A stretch of DNA of 64,000 bases from Orenia marismortui DSM 5156 (GTDB taxonomy: Bacteria > Bacillota > Halanaerobiia > Halobacteroidales > Halobacteroidaceae), in assembly GCF_000379025.1 (NCBI RefSeq), contig NZ_KB900618.1:1-64000 (forward strand), written 5' to 3'. Every line of letters starts with the position of its first letter. Within the stretch, counting starts at the first letter, position 1. The notes under the pieces are model-generated. The model had not been told where the DNA came from. It searched no databases and was given only the letters and a program-made list of their open reading frames with translations. Shown piece after piece: positions 53,345 through 63,694 of the stretch. A program made the position numbers and the translations under genes.

Positions 53345-54589
53345 ATGTCAATAATAAAAAAATGGAATGGTTTAGAATTACACACTAAAATTTTAATTGG
53401 TTTGATCTTAGGTATTATAGTCGGGGTTATTTTTGGACCAAAGACAGTTGTTATTGAACCCATTGGTCAATTATTTATTAGACTTATTCGGATGGTGATT
53501 ATTCCTTTAGTCTTTTCATCATTGATTGTAGGAGCTGCTAGTGTAGGAGATCCAAAAAGTTTAGGGAGAATCGGTAGTAAGACCATTGCTTTTTATTTAT
53601 GTACAACTGCTTTTGCAGTAATTATTGGGTTGGTATTGGGAAATGTTATTCAACCAGGAATGGGCTTAAGTTTAGATGTGGGAAATGTAAGTATGGAAGC
53701 TAAGGAAGCACCTCCGTTAAGTCAGACATTAATTAATATTGTTCCTAAAAATCCAATTGTAGCATTACAGCAAGGAAATATGTTACAGATTATCGTATTT
53801 GCATTATTTATCGGGGTTAGTATTTCTTTGATTGGTAAGAAAGGTGAACCGGTATTAAATTTCTTTGATTCTTTTGCCGAGATTATGTATAAGTTAACAG
53901 CACTTGTAATGGAATTTGCACCTTTTGGTATTTTGGCATTAATTGCTTCAGTAGTTGGCTCTTTTGGCTTAAGTGTGTTATTACCTTTATTGAAGGTCAT
54001 TATTGCTGTGTATTTAGGATGTTTAATTCATTGGCTGATAACTTATGGAGGGGCAATTAAATTCTTTTCTAGATTGAGTTTAGTTAAATTCTTTAAAGGA
54101 ATTGCTAGTGCACAGATCTTTGCTTTTAGTACTTGTAGTAGTTCAGGAACTCTACCTGTAACTACAAAGTGCTGTCGAGATAATTTAGGTGTCTCTGATA
54201 AGATTAGTAGTTTTGTATTACCTTTGGGTGCTACTATCAATATGGATGGAACAGCACTTTATCAAGGAGTTTGTGCTTTGTTTGTAGCACAAGTATATGG
54301 AATAGACCTTAATATAGCTCAACAATTCACAGTTGTATTAACAGCTACTTTGGCATCTATTGGTACTGCTGGAGTACCTTCAGCTGGATTAATTATGCTT
54401 ACTTTAACTTTAAAAAGTGTAGGTTTACCATTAGAAGGTGTTGCTTTAATAGCAGGTATAGACCGTATTTTGGATATGGCTAGAACGGTAACTAACATAA
54501 CTGGAGATAGTGCAGCTACAGTTATTGTAGCCTCTTCTGAAGGAGAAATTGATTTAGATGTTGCTAATGCAGAGACTGTTAGTGCTTAA
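53345..54589 (+). CDS. Dicarboxylate/amino-acid:cation symporter (DAACS)
   Basis: The 414-residue protein is a GltP/GltPh-type carrier with eight helices and two re-entrant loops. Marks are LFIRLIRMVIIPLVFSSLIV near 43, the serine-rich hairpin AFSTCSSSGTLPVTTKCCRD near 258, the cation motif LGATINMDGTALYQGVCALF near 297, and the second hairpin GTAGVPSAGLIMLTL near 340. It takes up glutamate, aspartate or C4-dicarboxylates with Na+ or H+. AGGGAGGGATATT precedes the ATG, and a strong terminator follows. Confidence 0.93.
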   Translation: MSIIKKWNGLELHTKILIGLILGIIVGVIFGPKTVVIEPIGQLFIRLIRMVIIPLVFSSLIVGAASVGDPKSLGRIGSKTIAFYLCTTAFAVIIGLVLGNVIQPGMGLSLDVGNVSMEAKEAPPLSQTLINIVPKNPIVALQQGNMLQIIVFALFIGVSISLIGKKGEPVLNFFDSFAEIMYKLTALVMEFAPFGILALIASVVGSFGLSVLLPLLKVIIAVYLGCLIHWLITYGGAIKFFSRLSLVKFFKGIASAQIFAFSTCSSSGTLPVTTKCCRDNLGVSDKISSFVLPLGATINMDGTALYQGVCALFVAQVYGIDLNIAQQFTVVLTATLASIGTAGVPSAGLIMLTLTLKSVGLPLEGVALIAGIDRILDMARTVTNITGDSAATVIVASSEGEIDLDVANAETVSA

Positions 54590-54598
54590 AGAGAATAG

Positions 54599-54637
54599 TT
54601 AAAAGTCCTTTTCAAATGAAAAGGACTTTTTTTTATA
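54599..54637. terminator. Bidirectional terminator between the symporter and azlD
   Basis: AAAAGTCCTTTT (54601-54612) and AAAAGGACTTTT (54619-54630), then a T run. It serves two convergent units. Confidence 0.82.
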
Positions 54638-54935
54638 GTAATAACTCTATTGCTAGCACACTTCCAATACCTCCACTGATAACTACTAATAGATCTACTT
54701 TTAGCCATGCTAATAGAAGAGAGATCAGTCCACCTGTAATAGCCGAGCTAATGCTATTAGTAGAGTATAAAATACCAGGAAATATTAAAGCACTTAAGGC
54801 AGCTACAGGTATGAATTCAAGAGTTCTTTTCAAAAAAGGAGGCATATTTATATTCTGTAAAATTACAATAGGGAGCATTCTTGGTAGGTAAGTTACAATT
54901 GCCATTGCAATTATTAGTAACCATAGTTTATTCAT
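54633..54935 (-). CDS. azlD: AzlD-family branched-chain amino-acid export subunit
   Basis: The 100-residue, four-helix protein has the AzlD pattern: LLIIAMAIVTYLPRMLPIVI near 5 and PPFLKRTLEFIPVAALSALI near 32. With AzlC it forms a branched-chain amino-acid exporter. ATG 54935 follows GGATGGTGAGAAG and lies inside the end of azlC (overlap of eight bases), a coupling usual for this pair. Confidence 0.88.
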   Translation of the reverse strand: MNKLWLLIIAMAIVTYLPRMLPIVILQNINMPPFLKRTLEFIPVAALSALIFPGILYSTNSISSAITGGLISLLLAWLKVDLLVVISGGIGSVLAIELLL

Positions 54936-55686
54936 TCTTCTCACCATCCTTTGGAAATAGTATAGCACCAGCTATTGAGGCCATAATTGTTGTGATAATA
55001 ATGGTCCAACCAGTAGATAAACTACTAAAGATTGAAATCCAATTCAAGCTTGAATTGATAATAATAGCTATAATTGAAACAATTAAAAAAGGGTGAGATT
55101 TTCTGAGATTGGGAATCAATAGGCCAATAAACATTACATACAAAGCAATCCCCATGCTTGATTGTACTATTTGCGGTAGTCCTGATCCTAAAAATACTCC
55201 AATAGCTGTTCCTCCAACCCAGGCAGAATAAGCAATCAGGTTTAATCCTAATACAAAAGGAAATTCTAATTTATTCTCTTCTTGCAAAGAAAGCATAGAA
55301 AAGGTCTCATCAGTTATTCCAAATGATAATATAGCTAACTTATCTTTAGTCATATTCTGATCAATACTTGGTGTTAGGGCAGCACTCATTAAAAAATGTC
55401 TCAGATTGACAATAAAGGTAGTCATAATAATCTCCCAATAACCTGTACCAAGGGCTAGCAGATTAACTGCTATAAACTGACTTGCTCCGGCGAAGACCAT
55501 TAATGACATGCTAATACTAATATGATTAGGAATACCATTAGCCTTAGCTAAAAGTCCAAAGGCGATTGCTATAGGAACATAACCGATAGCAATAGGGATT
55601 CCAGTTTTAATTCCTGATAGCAGATTAGATTCTTTTTGTATGGTTCTTTCTTCTATATTGCAGAAATTATTGTTATTTCTTTTCAT
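54928..55686 (-). CDS. azlC: AzlC-family branched-chain amino-acid exporter subunit
   Basis: The 252-residue protein has six to seven membrane segments and AzlC signatures GIKTGIPIAIGYVPIAIAFG near 25, MVFAGASQFIAVNLLALGTG near 63, and NLRHFLMSAALTPSI near 95. It exports branched-chain amino acids or analogues together with AzlD. AGGAAGTGTCAATATAG precedes the ATG. It is divergent from an XRE-cupin regulator, the usual arrangement for control of azlCD. Confidence 0.9.
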   Translation of the reverse strand: MKRNNNNFCNIEERTIQKESNLLSGIKTGIPIAIGYVPIAIAFGLLAKANGIPNHISISMSLMVFAGASQFIAVNLLALGTGYWEIIMTTFIVNLRHFLMSAALTPSIDQNMTKDKLAILSFGITDETFSMLSLQEENKLEFPFVLGLNLIAYSAWVGGTAIGVFLGSGLPQIVQSSMGIALYVMFIGLLIPNLRKSHPFLIVSIIAIIINSSLNWISIFSSLSTGWTIIITTIMASIAGAILFPKDGEKNE

Positions 55687-55691
55687 CTATA

Positions 55692-55728
55692 TTGACACTT
55701 CCTTTCTTTGCTAATATAATATATTATA
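55692..55728. promoter_or_regulatory. Promoter and likely operator of the azlCD regulator
   Basis: TTGACA (55692-55697), a 17-base spacer and TATAAT (55715-55720) form a perfect promoter for the XRE gene. A 14-bp palindrome TATAATATATTATA (55715-55728) overlaps the -10 box. A minus-strand promoter (TTGTGC, 17 bases, TATAAT) seems to overlap the same DNA, so one protein bound here could control both directions. Confidence 0.68.
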
Positions 55729-55778
55729 TAGTAATATGTTATAACGCACAAGCCTTGAATTTAGATAAGGAGGAATTT

Positions 55779-56339
55779 ATGGATAATATAAATATTAATA
55801 TTGCTAAAAAGCTTAATCAAATTAGAAAAAATAGAGGTTTTACTTTAAGTAAATTAGAGGAACTCACAGGTGTTAGCAAATCAATGTTAGGACAGATTGA
55901 AAGAGGTGAATCTAATCCAACAGTTAAGACATTGTGGAAGATTGCTAATGGATTAAATGTATCATTTTCTACCTTTATTGATGAAGATAACTCTAAAGTA
56001 TCAGTAATTTCTACCGAAGAGATTAATCCTTTGCTAGAAGAAAGAGGAGAATTTAGGGTTTATCCTATCTTTCCCTTTGATCACAAAAAGCGATTTGAAA
56101 TTCATGCTATAGAAATAGAAGCTGGATGTAGTTATGAGGCTGAAGCCCATTTTACAGGGGTAGAAGAGCATTTAATAGTTTCTAGAGGGATTTTAGAGAT
56201 ATTAATAGAGGGAGATACCTATAGAGTTAATGAGGGAAATACTATCCGTTTTGTTGCTGATAAAGCTCATGTTTATAGAAATGATACAGATTTTTTACTT
56301 AAGGCTCATGCAATTTTGTATTATCCTGTATTTAGATAA
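55779..56339 (+). CDS. XRE-family regulator with C-terminal cupin
   Basis: The 186-residue protein has an N-terminal helix-turn-helix (IAKKLNQIRKNRGFTLSKLE, then GVSKSMLGQIERGESNPTVK). A C-terminal cupin sensor follows (EIEAGCSYEAEAHFTGVEEH near 122 and VNEGNTIRFVADKAHVYRN near 152). It is of the PuuR/SutR type and probably senses an amino acid to control azlCD and itself. ATG 55779 follows AAGGAGGAATTT; an open frame back to 55692 covers the promoter and is not coding. Confidence 0.9.
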   Translation: MDNININIAKKLNQIRKNRGFTLSKLEELTGVSKSMLGQIERGESNPTVKTLWKIANGLNVSFSTFIDEDNSKVSVISTEEINPLLEERGEFRVYPIFPFDHKKRFEIHAIEIEAGCSYEAEAHFTGVEEHLIVSRGILEILIEGDTYRVNEGNTIRFVADKAHVYRNDTDFLLKAHAILYYPVFR

Positions 56340-56664
56340 GGTGAATAAAGATCGATTTTATAGTAAAATAGGTATTTAAGTCTAAAGTTGGATTAAAGAT
56401 AGATATTATGATATTTTTTTCAGTTGACGGTTGATAATTAAGTTCAAAACCTCACACCTCACACCTCACTCTAACTCCTCTGGTTTTATCAACCCGTCGT
56501 ACAGGAGCGGTCTCTCCTAATCTTAGGAGAAGGGGATATGGGATGGGTGTGAGAAAGTGCTCTAATATACCCCCATATATTACTATTAACTGTTAAAGAT
56601 AATCTGTCAATACAGATAATTGAATAATTGAGTATAGAAAATTAAAATAAAGGTGGCAATAATA
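56340..56664. other. Structured intergenic region, repeat-like
   Basis: No gene. A nested fold is visible: GACGGTTGATAA pairs with TTATCAACCCGTC, CTCACACC (present three times in tandem-like form) with GGTGTGAG, and TCTCCTAA with TTAGGAGA in a tight inner hairpin near 56513-56530. The build from short repeated words resembles the hairpin repeat family seen elsewhere, but no sequence block is shared. Confidence 0.5.
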
Positions 56665-57849
56665 ATGAAAAATTTATTTGCAGATAGGATCAATGATATT
56701 CCAAAATCTTTTATTAGGGAGATATTAAAGGTGGTAGATGATCCCGAAATAATTTCCTTTGCTGGTGGATTGCCAAATCCAGATTTCTTTCCAGTAGAAG
56801 AGATTAAGAAGGCAACTATTAAGGTATTAGAAGAGGATGGGAGTAATGTTTTACAGTATAGTACTACAGAAGGATATCTTCCTTTGAGAAAGTATATTGC
56901 TGATAGATATTTTAAAAGACAGGGTCTTAAAATCGATCCTGAAGAGATATTAATTACTAATGGATCACAGCAGGGTCTTGATTTAATAGCAAAGACCTTT
57001 TTAAATGAAGGTGATGGAGTTATTATAGAAGAGCCAGGATATTTAGGAGCAATTCAGTCATTTTCATTTTATGGGCCTGAATTTTTCTCAATCCCATTAT
57101 TAGAAGATGGAATTGATATTGAAATTTTAAAGGATGCGGTGATAGAAAATGATTGTAAGTTATTTTATGGTGTTCCAAACTTTCAGAACCCTTCTGGTAT
57201 AACTTATAGTAATGAGAGAAGAAAGGAAGTGGCTCAGCTTTTAGAAGAAAGTAATACTATCTTTGTAGAAGATGACCCTTATGGTGAATTGAGGTTTATC
57301 GGTGAAGATGTACCTTCAATGAAAAATCATCTTGGAGATAATACTATTTTATTGGGATCTTTCTCTAAAATAGTTGCTCCAGGGTTTAGGTTAGGATGGG
57401 TTTGTATGAATAAAGATAAGATCGATAAGGTTATTGTAGCAAAGCAGGCTTCAGATTTGCATAGTAATTATTTTGCTCAAAGAGTAATCTACCAATATTT
57501 GATTGATAATGATATTGATCAACATATAAGTAGGATTAAAGAGGTCTATGGACGTCAAAGAGGGAAGATGCTTAATAGTATTAAGAAATATTTTCCTTCA
57601 GAAATAAGCTTTACTGAGCCAGAAGGTGGAATGTTTCTATGGGTTAGCTTGCCTGATAAAATATCTTCTTTAGAATTATTTGATATGGCAATTAAGGAGA
57701 AGGTTGCTTTCGTTCCAGGTAGTCCTTTTTATGTTAATGGAGGAGGAAAGAATAGTTTAAGATTAAACTATTCAAATGTGGATGAAGCTAAGATTGAAGT
57801 AGGAATTAAGGCTTTGGCCAAGGTCATTAAAAGAGTAATTAATCGATAA
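56665..57849 (+). CDS. PLP-dependent aminotransferase (2-aminoadipate/LysN type)
   Basis: The 394-residue class I aminotransferase has ISFAGGLPNPDFFPVEEIKK near 32, LQYSTTEGYLPLRKYIADRY near 70, NPSGITYSNERRK near 178, and the PLP lysine in LLGSFSKIVAPGFRLGWVCM near 233. This set is typical of 2-aminoadipate, aromatic or branched-chain amino-acid aminotransferases. ATG 56665 follows AAAGGTGGC. It sits beside azlCD and its regulator, so a role in amino-acid balance is plausible (inference). Confidence 0.87.
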   Translation: MKNLFADRINDIPKSFIREILKVVDDPEIISFAGGLPNPDFFPVEEIKKATIKVLEEDGSNVLQYSTTEGYLPLRKYIADRYFKRQGLKIDPEEILITNGSQQGLDLIAKTFLNEGDGVIIEEPGYLGAIQSFSFYGPEFFSIPLLEDGIDIEILKDAVIENDCKLFYGVPNFQNPSGITYSNERRKEVAQLLEESNTIFVEDDPYGELRFIGEDVPSMKNHLGDNTILLGSFSKIVAPGFRLGWVCMNKDKIDKVIVAKQASDLHSNYFAQRVIYQYLIDNDIDQHISRIKEVYGRQRGKMLNSIKKYFPSEISFTEPEGGMFLWVSLPDKISSLELFDMAIKEKVAFVPGSPFYVNGGGKNSLRLNYSNVDEAKIEVGIKALAKVIKRVINR

Positions 57850-58043
57850 TTAAAGTTCGCGAAGGGTTATTTTTTAACCTGAAGGGTGCTTTCCCACGAG
57901 GAAGTACTCTTAGGGGGAATCAATCACTGGCTAATTCTCTAGGTCTTTAAAAAAGACCTTTCGTAATAAATTTGCTACTAGCCAATAGCCGCTAGCTAAT
58001 TACTATTCGCGTGGATTCGTGGTTAAAAAGCCCTTAAAGTAAA
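57850..58043. other. Structured non-coding region with partial repeats
   Basis: No gene. It contains GGTCTTT facing AAAGACC, GGGTTATTTTTTAACC, two GCTAATT blocks, and CGCG-bearing words at both ends (TTCGCGAA and TTCGCGTGG). It looks like a decayed hairpin-type repeat unrelated in sequence to the other family. Confidence 0.4.
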
Positions 58044-58070
58044 AACCCCCGCAATTGCGGGGGTTAATTT
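58044..58070. terminator. Bidirectional terminator beside dapL
   Basis: A 22-base perfect palindrome (58044-58065) with core CCCCCGCAATTGCGGGGG, flanked by A and T runs, between two convergent aminotransferase genes. Confidence 0.85.
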
Positions 58071-58071
58071 A

Positions 58072-59313
58072 TTAAAATACAAAATCTATATCAGATAATC
58101 TTCTTTTAACCTCTTCTAGAACTCGTGTCTCTTCTTCTTGATCTTCAGCTACAAAAGTAACTGAGAAACGAACAAAGTGTCCTGCATCATCCCAAGGTAC
58201 TGTAGAGATCAATTTTTCCTTGATTAAAAACTGGGAAAATTCTTCAGCATTAGTAAATTCTTTACCATCTTTTGTTCCTTTAGGTATTTCTACATATAAG
58301 TAGAAAGATCCTTTAGGCTTTTTAGCATCAAAGCCAATTTCTTTTAGAGTTTGAGCTAACATTTCATGGCGTCGAGAGTATTTTTCTGCTGTTTTTTCTG
58401 TGATTTCTGGGTGAGTTAGAGCATAAACTGCAGCTTTTTGGATAGCTCTAAATTGTCCAGAATCATTATTATCCTTAACTGTAGCAAAAGCTTTTACAAC
58501 TTTAGGATTACCTGCTACAAAGGCCATTCTCCAACCAGTCATATTAAAGGACTTGGATAATGATTGAATTTCAATACCAACTTCTTTAGCGCCTGGAACA
58601 GATAAGAAGCTTAATGGTTCATTATCATCAAATACTAATCCTGCATAAGCAGCATCATGAACTACTACAATATCATTCTCTTTAGCAAACTCAATTACCT
58701 CTTCAAAGAATTCTGTAGTAGTACTAGCTCCTGTTGGATTGTTAGGATAGTTTAAGTATAATAATTTAGCTCTTTCTTTTTGATCAGCAGTCAAAGTGCT
58801 TAAATCAGGTAAGAAATTATTTTCTTTAAGTAAGGGAAGTTTAACAACTTCTCCACCTAACCATTCTGTATGAGTTCCCATAACTCCATAACCAGGTGCT
58901 GTCATAATAGTAATATCACCAGGATTAATAAAAGCACTTGGTAACATTGCTAAAGCAGGTTTAGAACCAATAGAATGATTAACCTCAGTCTTAGGATCTA
59001 ATCCATTTACCCCAAAGACATTTTCCATATAGTTAGCAGCTGCTTCTTTAAATTCTGCAATACCATTATCGGCATAAAAACGATTCTCTGGTTTTTGAGC
59101 TTCTTTATATAAAATTTCTACAACCTCATCATCAGCCATCCAATCTGGCTCACCAACTCCCATATCGATTAACTCTATATCAGGATTTTCTGCCTTAGCA
59201 GCTCTTTTTGCTCTTTTAATCTTTTCGAATTTGTAGATTTTAGTGTCTTTACCGAAATTATTTCCTCCAATTCTCTCTGCGAATAAACTTTGTATGTAAC
59301 TTTCTTCTGACAT
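58072..59313 (-). CDS. dapL: LL-diaminopimelate aminotransferase
   Basis: The 413-residue class I aminotransferase fits the DapL family, which makes LL-diaminopimelate directly from tetrahydrodipicolinate for lysine and peptidoglycan. Marks are IDMGVGEPDWMADDEVVEIL near 50, FYADNGIAEFKEAA near 78, NYPNNPTGASTT near 191, HDAAYAGLVFDDNE near 219, and the PLP lysine in SLSKSFNMTGWRMAFVAGNP near 252. ATG 59313 follows AAGGGAGAATC; a second ATG at 59334 lies before that site. A strong promoter lies upstream. Confidence 0.92.
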   Translation of the reverse strand: MSEESYIQSLFAERIGGNNFGKDTKIYKFEKIKRAKRAAKAENPDIELIDMGVGEPDWMADDEVVEILYKEAQKPENRFYADNGIAEFKEAAANYMENVFGVNGLDPKTEVNHSIGSKPALAMLPSAFINPGDITIMTAPGYGVMGTHTEWLGGEVVKLPLLKENNFLPDLSTLTADQKERAKLLYLNYPNNPTGASTTTEFFEEVIEFAKENDIVVVHDAAYAGLVFDDNEPLSFLSVPGAKEVGIEIQSLSKSFNMTGWRMAFVAGNPKVVKAFATVKDNNDSGQFRAIQKAAVYALTHPEITEKTAEKYSRRHEMLAQTLKEIGFDAKKPKGSFYLYVEIPKGTKDGKEFTNAEEFSQFLIKEKLISTVPWDDAGHFVRFSVTFVAEDQEEETRVLEEVKRRLSDIDFVF

Positions 59314-59373
59314 AACTTGATTCTCCCTTCTCATGACCTAAATAATTATTGTATGTATTTTTCTTTACTATCT

Positions 59374-59402
59374 ATTATATAGATTTCTTGGAAGTAAATC
59401 AA
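59374..59402 (-). promoter_or_regulatory. Promoter of dapL
   Basis: On the minus strand TTGATT (59402-59397) and TATAAT (59379-59374) with a 17-base spacer. Confidence 0.72.
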
Positions 59403-59651
59403 CTGTTTATTGAAAAGTATTCTTAATTAATAATGATCAGTGAGTATAAATATTAAATAAATAATAAAAAATCAGATTAATTTTATCAATTAAGTTTAAC
59501 CTTATTAAAACTTTAAGTATTTAGAAAAAGAAAAAATATTATAAGACAAGATTCAACTGTGGAAAATAATAGATCTTGCTTATCTGGAACAACTATTTAG
59601 ATTAGAATAAATTCTGAGAGAGAAGAGTAAAAATTAACTAATAAGAATTAA

Positions 59652-60454
59652 TCTTTTTAAAAGTTGAGGATCATCTCAATTATGGGGTTATTCGTGAAAC
59701 AGTCAATAAGCCTAGAACTGAAGGCCCTTTAACTAAAAATGATTTATTGAAGATAGAAGAGTTAGATTCTCAATATAAAGGAGTAGGTTCCATAGAGGGG
59801 ATAGAGAAGCTAAGGAACTTAAAAGTTATAAATCTTAATAATAATTTTTCACTTAATATCACTCCTTTAGCAGAGATGAATAATTTAGTAGAATTGTTCT
59901 TAGGAGGAAATGATATAGATGATTTAAGTCCATTATCTAAATTAATTAACTTAAAGCGGTTGAGTATTGGGTACAATAAAATAAGTGATATAACACCATT
60001 AAGAACTCTAAAGAGTCTTAGAGAGTTAAACTTGCAGGATAATTTAATAGAAGATATTTCCCCTTTAGCTTACTTGACAAATTTAACTGAATTAGATCTT
60101 TATATTCTTAAGATTGAAGACATTAGTCCTCTAGCTAATTTAAGTAAATTGGAGCATTTATATATATTAGATAATCAAATTAAGGATATAAGTCCTTTAG
60201 CAAAATTAAAAGAATTAGATTGCCTCGATCTTTCAAATAATCAAATAGAAAATCTAGAGGCTTTAGCTGATTTAAAGAGTCTATCTTATGTATTTATTAG
60301 GGAGAATAAGATAAAAGATATAAGTCCATTATCAGATTTAACTAATCTGAATAAATTGGATCTTAGAGATAATCCCTTTGATTTATCTAAAGGGAATTCT
60401 AATATGAAGGTGATTAAAAAACTTAAAGCTGCTGGAGTTGAAGTGCTTTATTAA
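59652..60454 (+). pseudogene. Leucine-rich-repeat (internalin-type) gene, 5' truncated
   Basis: From 59652 the frame reads VEDHLNYGVIRETVNKPRTE, GPLTKNDLLKIEELDSQYKG and then about nine 22-residue repeats of the LxxLxxLxLxxNxIxDISPLxxL kind. The cap region matches the start of internalin-type proteins. However, a stop lies just upstream, no ATG is present before the cap, and there is no signal peptide. The first possible start is TTG 59747, inside the cap. Most likely a 5'-truncated surface-protein gene; weak expression from the TTG cannot be excluded. Confidence 0.68.
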
Positions 60455-60542
60455 GTTAAATTTGATATTATTAAAAGAATTATAGCTAAGAGCTAGAAAA
60501 ATAGCTGAGATAAATTTTGATCTAATTGAGAAAGAATGAAAA

Positions 60543-60580
60543 AAGCATATACTAATTTATAAATTAGTATATGCTTTTCT
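60543..60580. terminator. Bidirectional terminator
   Basis: GCATATACTAATTTA and its complement TAAATTAGTATATGC form a 15-bp stem with A-rich and T-rich flanks, between two convergent units. Confidence 0.8.
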
Positions 60581-60589
60581 ATAAAGCGA

Positions 60590-61045
60590 TTAATTAGTTT
60601 GTATAATATATACACCAATTATTATACAAATTGTTCCTATAATTCTTAAGGAATTAATTGGATGTACTGTAGCCCCCATTATTCCAAAGTGATCAAAGAT
60701 TATAGCTAGTATAATTTGACCTCCAATAACTAAACTGAACATATTTGCAAAGCCAATTTTTTGAGATGTAAATATTGTTGTAAATATATAAAAGGCTCCT
60801 AATAATCCTCCAATCCACATCCACCAATCAGATTCTTTTAAGTTTTGTAAAGAGGCTAGACTATCATTTTTACTAACCACATTTATAATAAAAGTCGTAC
60901 CTAAACCTAAACTTCCTACGATAAAACTAATAAGAGAAGCTAAAGTGGGGCTATTGATAAAGTTCCCTAACTTTGAATTTAAGCCTACTTGGATTGTTAT
61001 TCCAGCTCCTGCGATGAAAGGTAATAGATAATAAATCAGTTTCAT
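60590..61045 (-). CDS. YdcZ/DUF606-type DMT transporter
   Basis: The 151-residue protein has about five membrane segments and the YdcZ (DUF606) pattern: LPFIAGAGITIQVGLNSKLG near 8, SDWWMWIGGLLGAFYIFTTI near 70, and IGGQIILAIIFDHFGIMGAT near 105. These are half-size members of the drug/metabolite transporter group and probably work as dimers. A paralogue lies at 62744, facing away across trpS. ATG 61045 follows AAAAGGAGAGATT; the frame upstream has no ribosome site. Confidence 0.85.
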   Translation of the reverse strand: MKLIYYLLPFIAGAGITIQVGLNSKLGNFINSPTLASLISFIVGSLGLGTTFIINVVSKNDSLASLQNLKESDWWMWIGGLLGAFYIFTTIFTSQKIGFANMFSLVIGGQIILAIIFDHFGIMGATVHPINSLRIIGTICIIIGVYIIQTN

Positions 61046-62570
<1,525 letters not shown>

Positions 62571-62582
62571 AGCTAAGAGTGA

Positions 62583-62617
62583 AAATCCCCCTTATCAATA
62601 TTGATAAGGGGGATTTT
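62583..62617 (+). terminator. Terminator after trpS
   Basis: AAAATCCCCCTTATC and GATAAGGGGGATTTTT form a 15-bp stem with a six-base loop and T run. Confidence 0.88.
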
Positions 62618-62743
62618 TGCTAGAAATTTATTTTTCTTTAGACTTGGATTAATATAACTATAAAAATACTAATAATAAATAAGAATAAAATCTTCAAAAT
62701 TTACCACACTAATCTTAAGAATTTCAATTAAAGGAGACTATAA

Positions 62744-63187
62744 ATGGAAGGCATTATATTTATCATTATTGCAGCAATATCGGGATTAGCGATGGCTATA
62801 CAAGGCTCTTTAAACTCAGGATTAGGCAAGGTGATAGGAGATTTAGAGGCAACCTTTGTGGTTCATGTTATAGCTACTATGTTAGTATCATTATTGTTAT
62901 TTATTTTTTCTTTAGGAAAAGGGGATTTATCCCAATTATCTGAAGCACCTTGGTATACTTATTTAGGAGGAATATTGAATGTAATTATTCTTTATGGTGT
63001 AATATATAGTATACCAAATTTAGGTGTTGCAAATGCTACTACTGCTATAATTACTGGACAAGTATTAACTGCTATCTTGGTAGATCATTTTGGGTTATTT
63101 GGATTAGAAAAAATTCATTTTCAATGGACACAATTAGTAGGGGTATTATTTTTAGCAATTGGGGTCAAACTACTTTATGTAAAGTAA
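62744..63187 (+). CDS. YdcZ/DUF606-type DMT transporter
   Basis: The 147-residue protein has about five membrane segments: IAAISGLAMAIQGSLNSGLG near 8, YTYLGGILNVIILYGVIYSI near 73, and GQVLTAILVDHFGLFGLEKI near 107. It is similar in layout to the gene at 60590, so the organism has at least two half-size transporters of this type within 3 kb. They could form a hetero-pair (inference). AAAGGAGACTATAA precedes the ATG. Confidence 0.85.
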   Translation: MEGIIFIIIAAISGLAMAIQGSLNSGLGKVIGDLEATFVVHVIATMLVSLLLFIFSLGKGDLSQLSEAPWYTYLGGILNVIILYGVIYSIPNLGVANATTAIITGQVLTAILVDHFGLFGLEKIHFQWTQLVGVLFLAIGVKLLYVK

Positions 63188-63205
63188 ATTTCAAATTATT
63201 ATAGC

Positions 63206-63234
63206 TTGACAGACTTGGAAAAATTATATATAAT
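63206..63234 (+). promoter_or_regulatory. Promoter of trxA
   Basis: TTGACA (63206-63211) and TATAAT (63229-63234) are both perfect with a 17-base spacer. A small hairpin (CCCCCTACGGGG) follows in the leader just before the ribosome site. Confidence 0.85.
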
Positions 63235-63289
63235 TAAAAACAACAAACACCCCCCTACGGGGAGGGAAAAATAATTGAGGTGATTTTAA

Positions 63290-63616
63290 ATGGGACAAAA
63301 TACAGTTGAAGTAACAGAAGATAATTTTGAAGTAGAAGTTTTAGACTCTGATCTACCGGTAGTAGTTGATTTTTGGGCTCCATGGTGTGGACCTTGTCAA
63401 GCTATTGCTCCAGTATTAGAAGAATTAGGGGCAGAATATTCAGATAAGGTTAAAATTGCTAAGGTAAATGTTGATAATAATTCATCTTTAGCTCAAAAGT
63501 ATCAAGTAGCTAGTATTCCAAATCTAGTATTTTTCAAGGATGGAGAAGCAGTAGATAGACAAGTTGGATTCTCATCTAAAGAAGATTTGGAGAATAAAAT
63601 AAATAATATTGGATAA
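63290..63616 (+). CDS. trxA: Thioredoxin
   Basis: The 108-residue protein is a classical thioredoxin: VVVDFWAPWCGPCQAIAPVL near 24 carries the redox pair WCGPC, KVNVDNNSSLAQKYQVASIP near 60 holds the cis-proline, and the length is standard. It reduces protein disulphides in the cytoplasm. GAGGTGATTTTAA precedes the ATG. A strong promoter and a terminator enclose it as a single-gene unit. Confidence 0.95.
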   Translation: MGQNTVEVTEDNFEVEVLDSDLPVVVDFWAPWCGPCQAIAPVLEELGAEYSDKVKIAKVNVDNNSSLAQKYQVASIPNLVFFKDGEAVDRQVGFSSKEDLENKINNIG

Positions 63617-63652
63617 TAAAAGGTGGTTTTTCCACCTTTTATTATTTTGAAA
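63615..63652 (+). terminator. Terminator after trxA
   Basis: AATAAAAGGTGG (63615-63626) and CCACCTTTTATT (63632-63643), then T-rich DNA. Confidence 0.85.
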
Positions 63653-63694
63653 ACTATAATTTTTGAAAAGTGATTAATTTGTTAGTGGATAAGG

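Noticed and set aside
54616-55096. Plus-strand frames over azlD/azlC
   Set aside because: They are shadows of the azlCD genes, which have clear family motifs and coupled starts.
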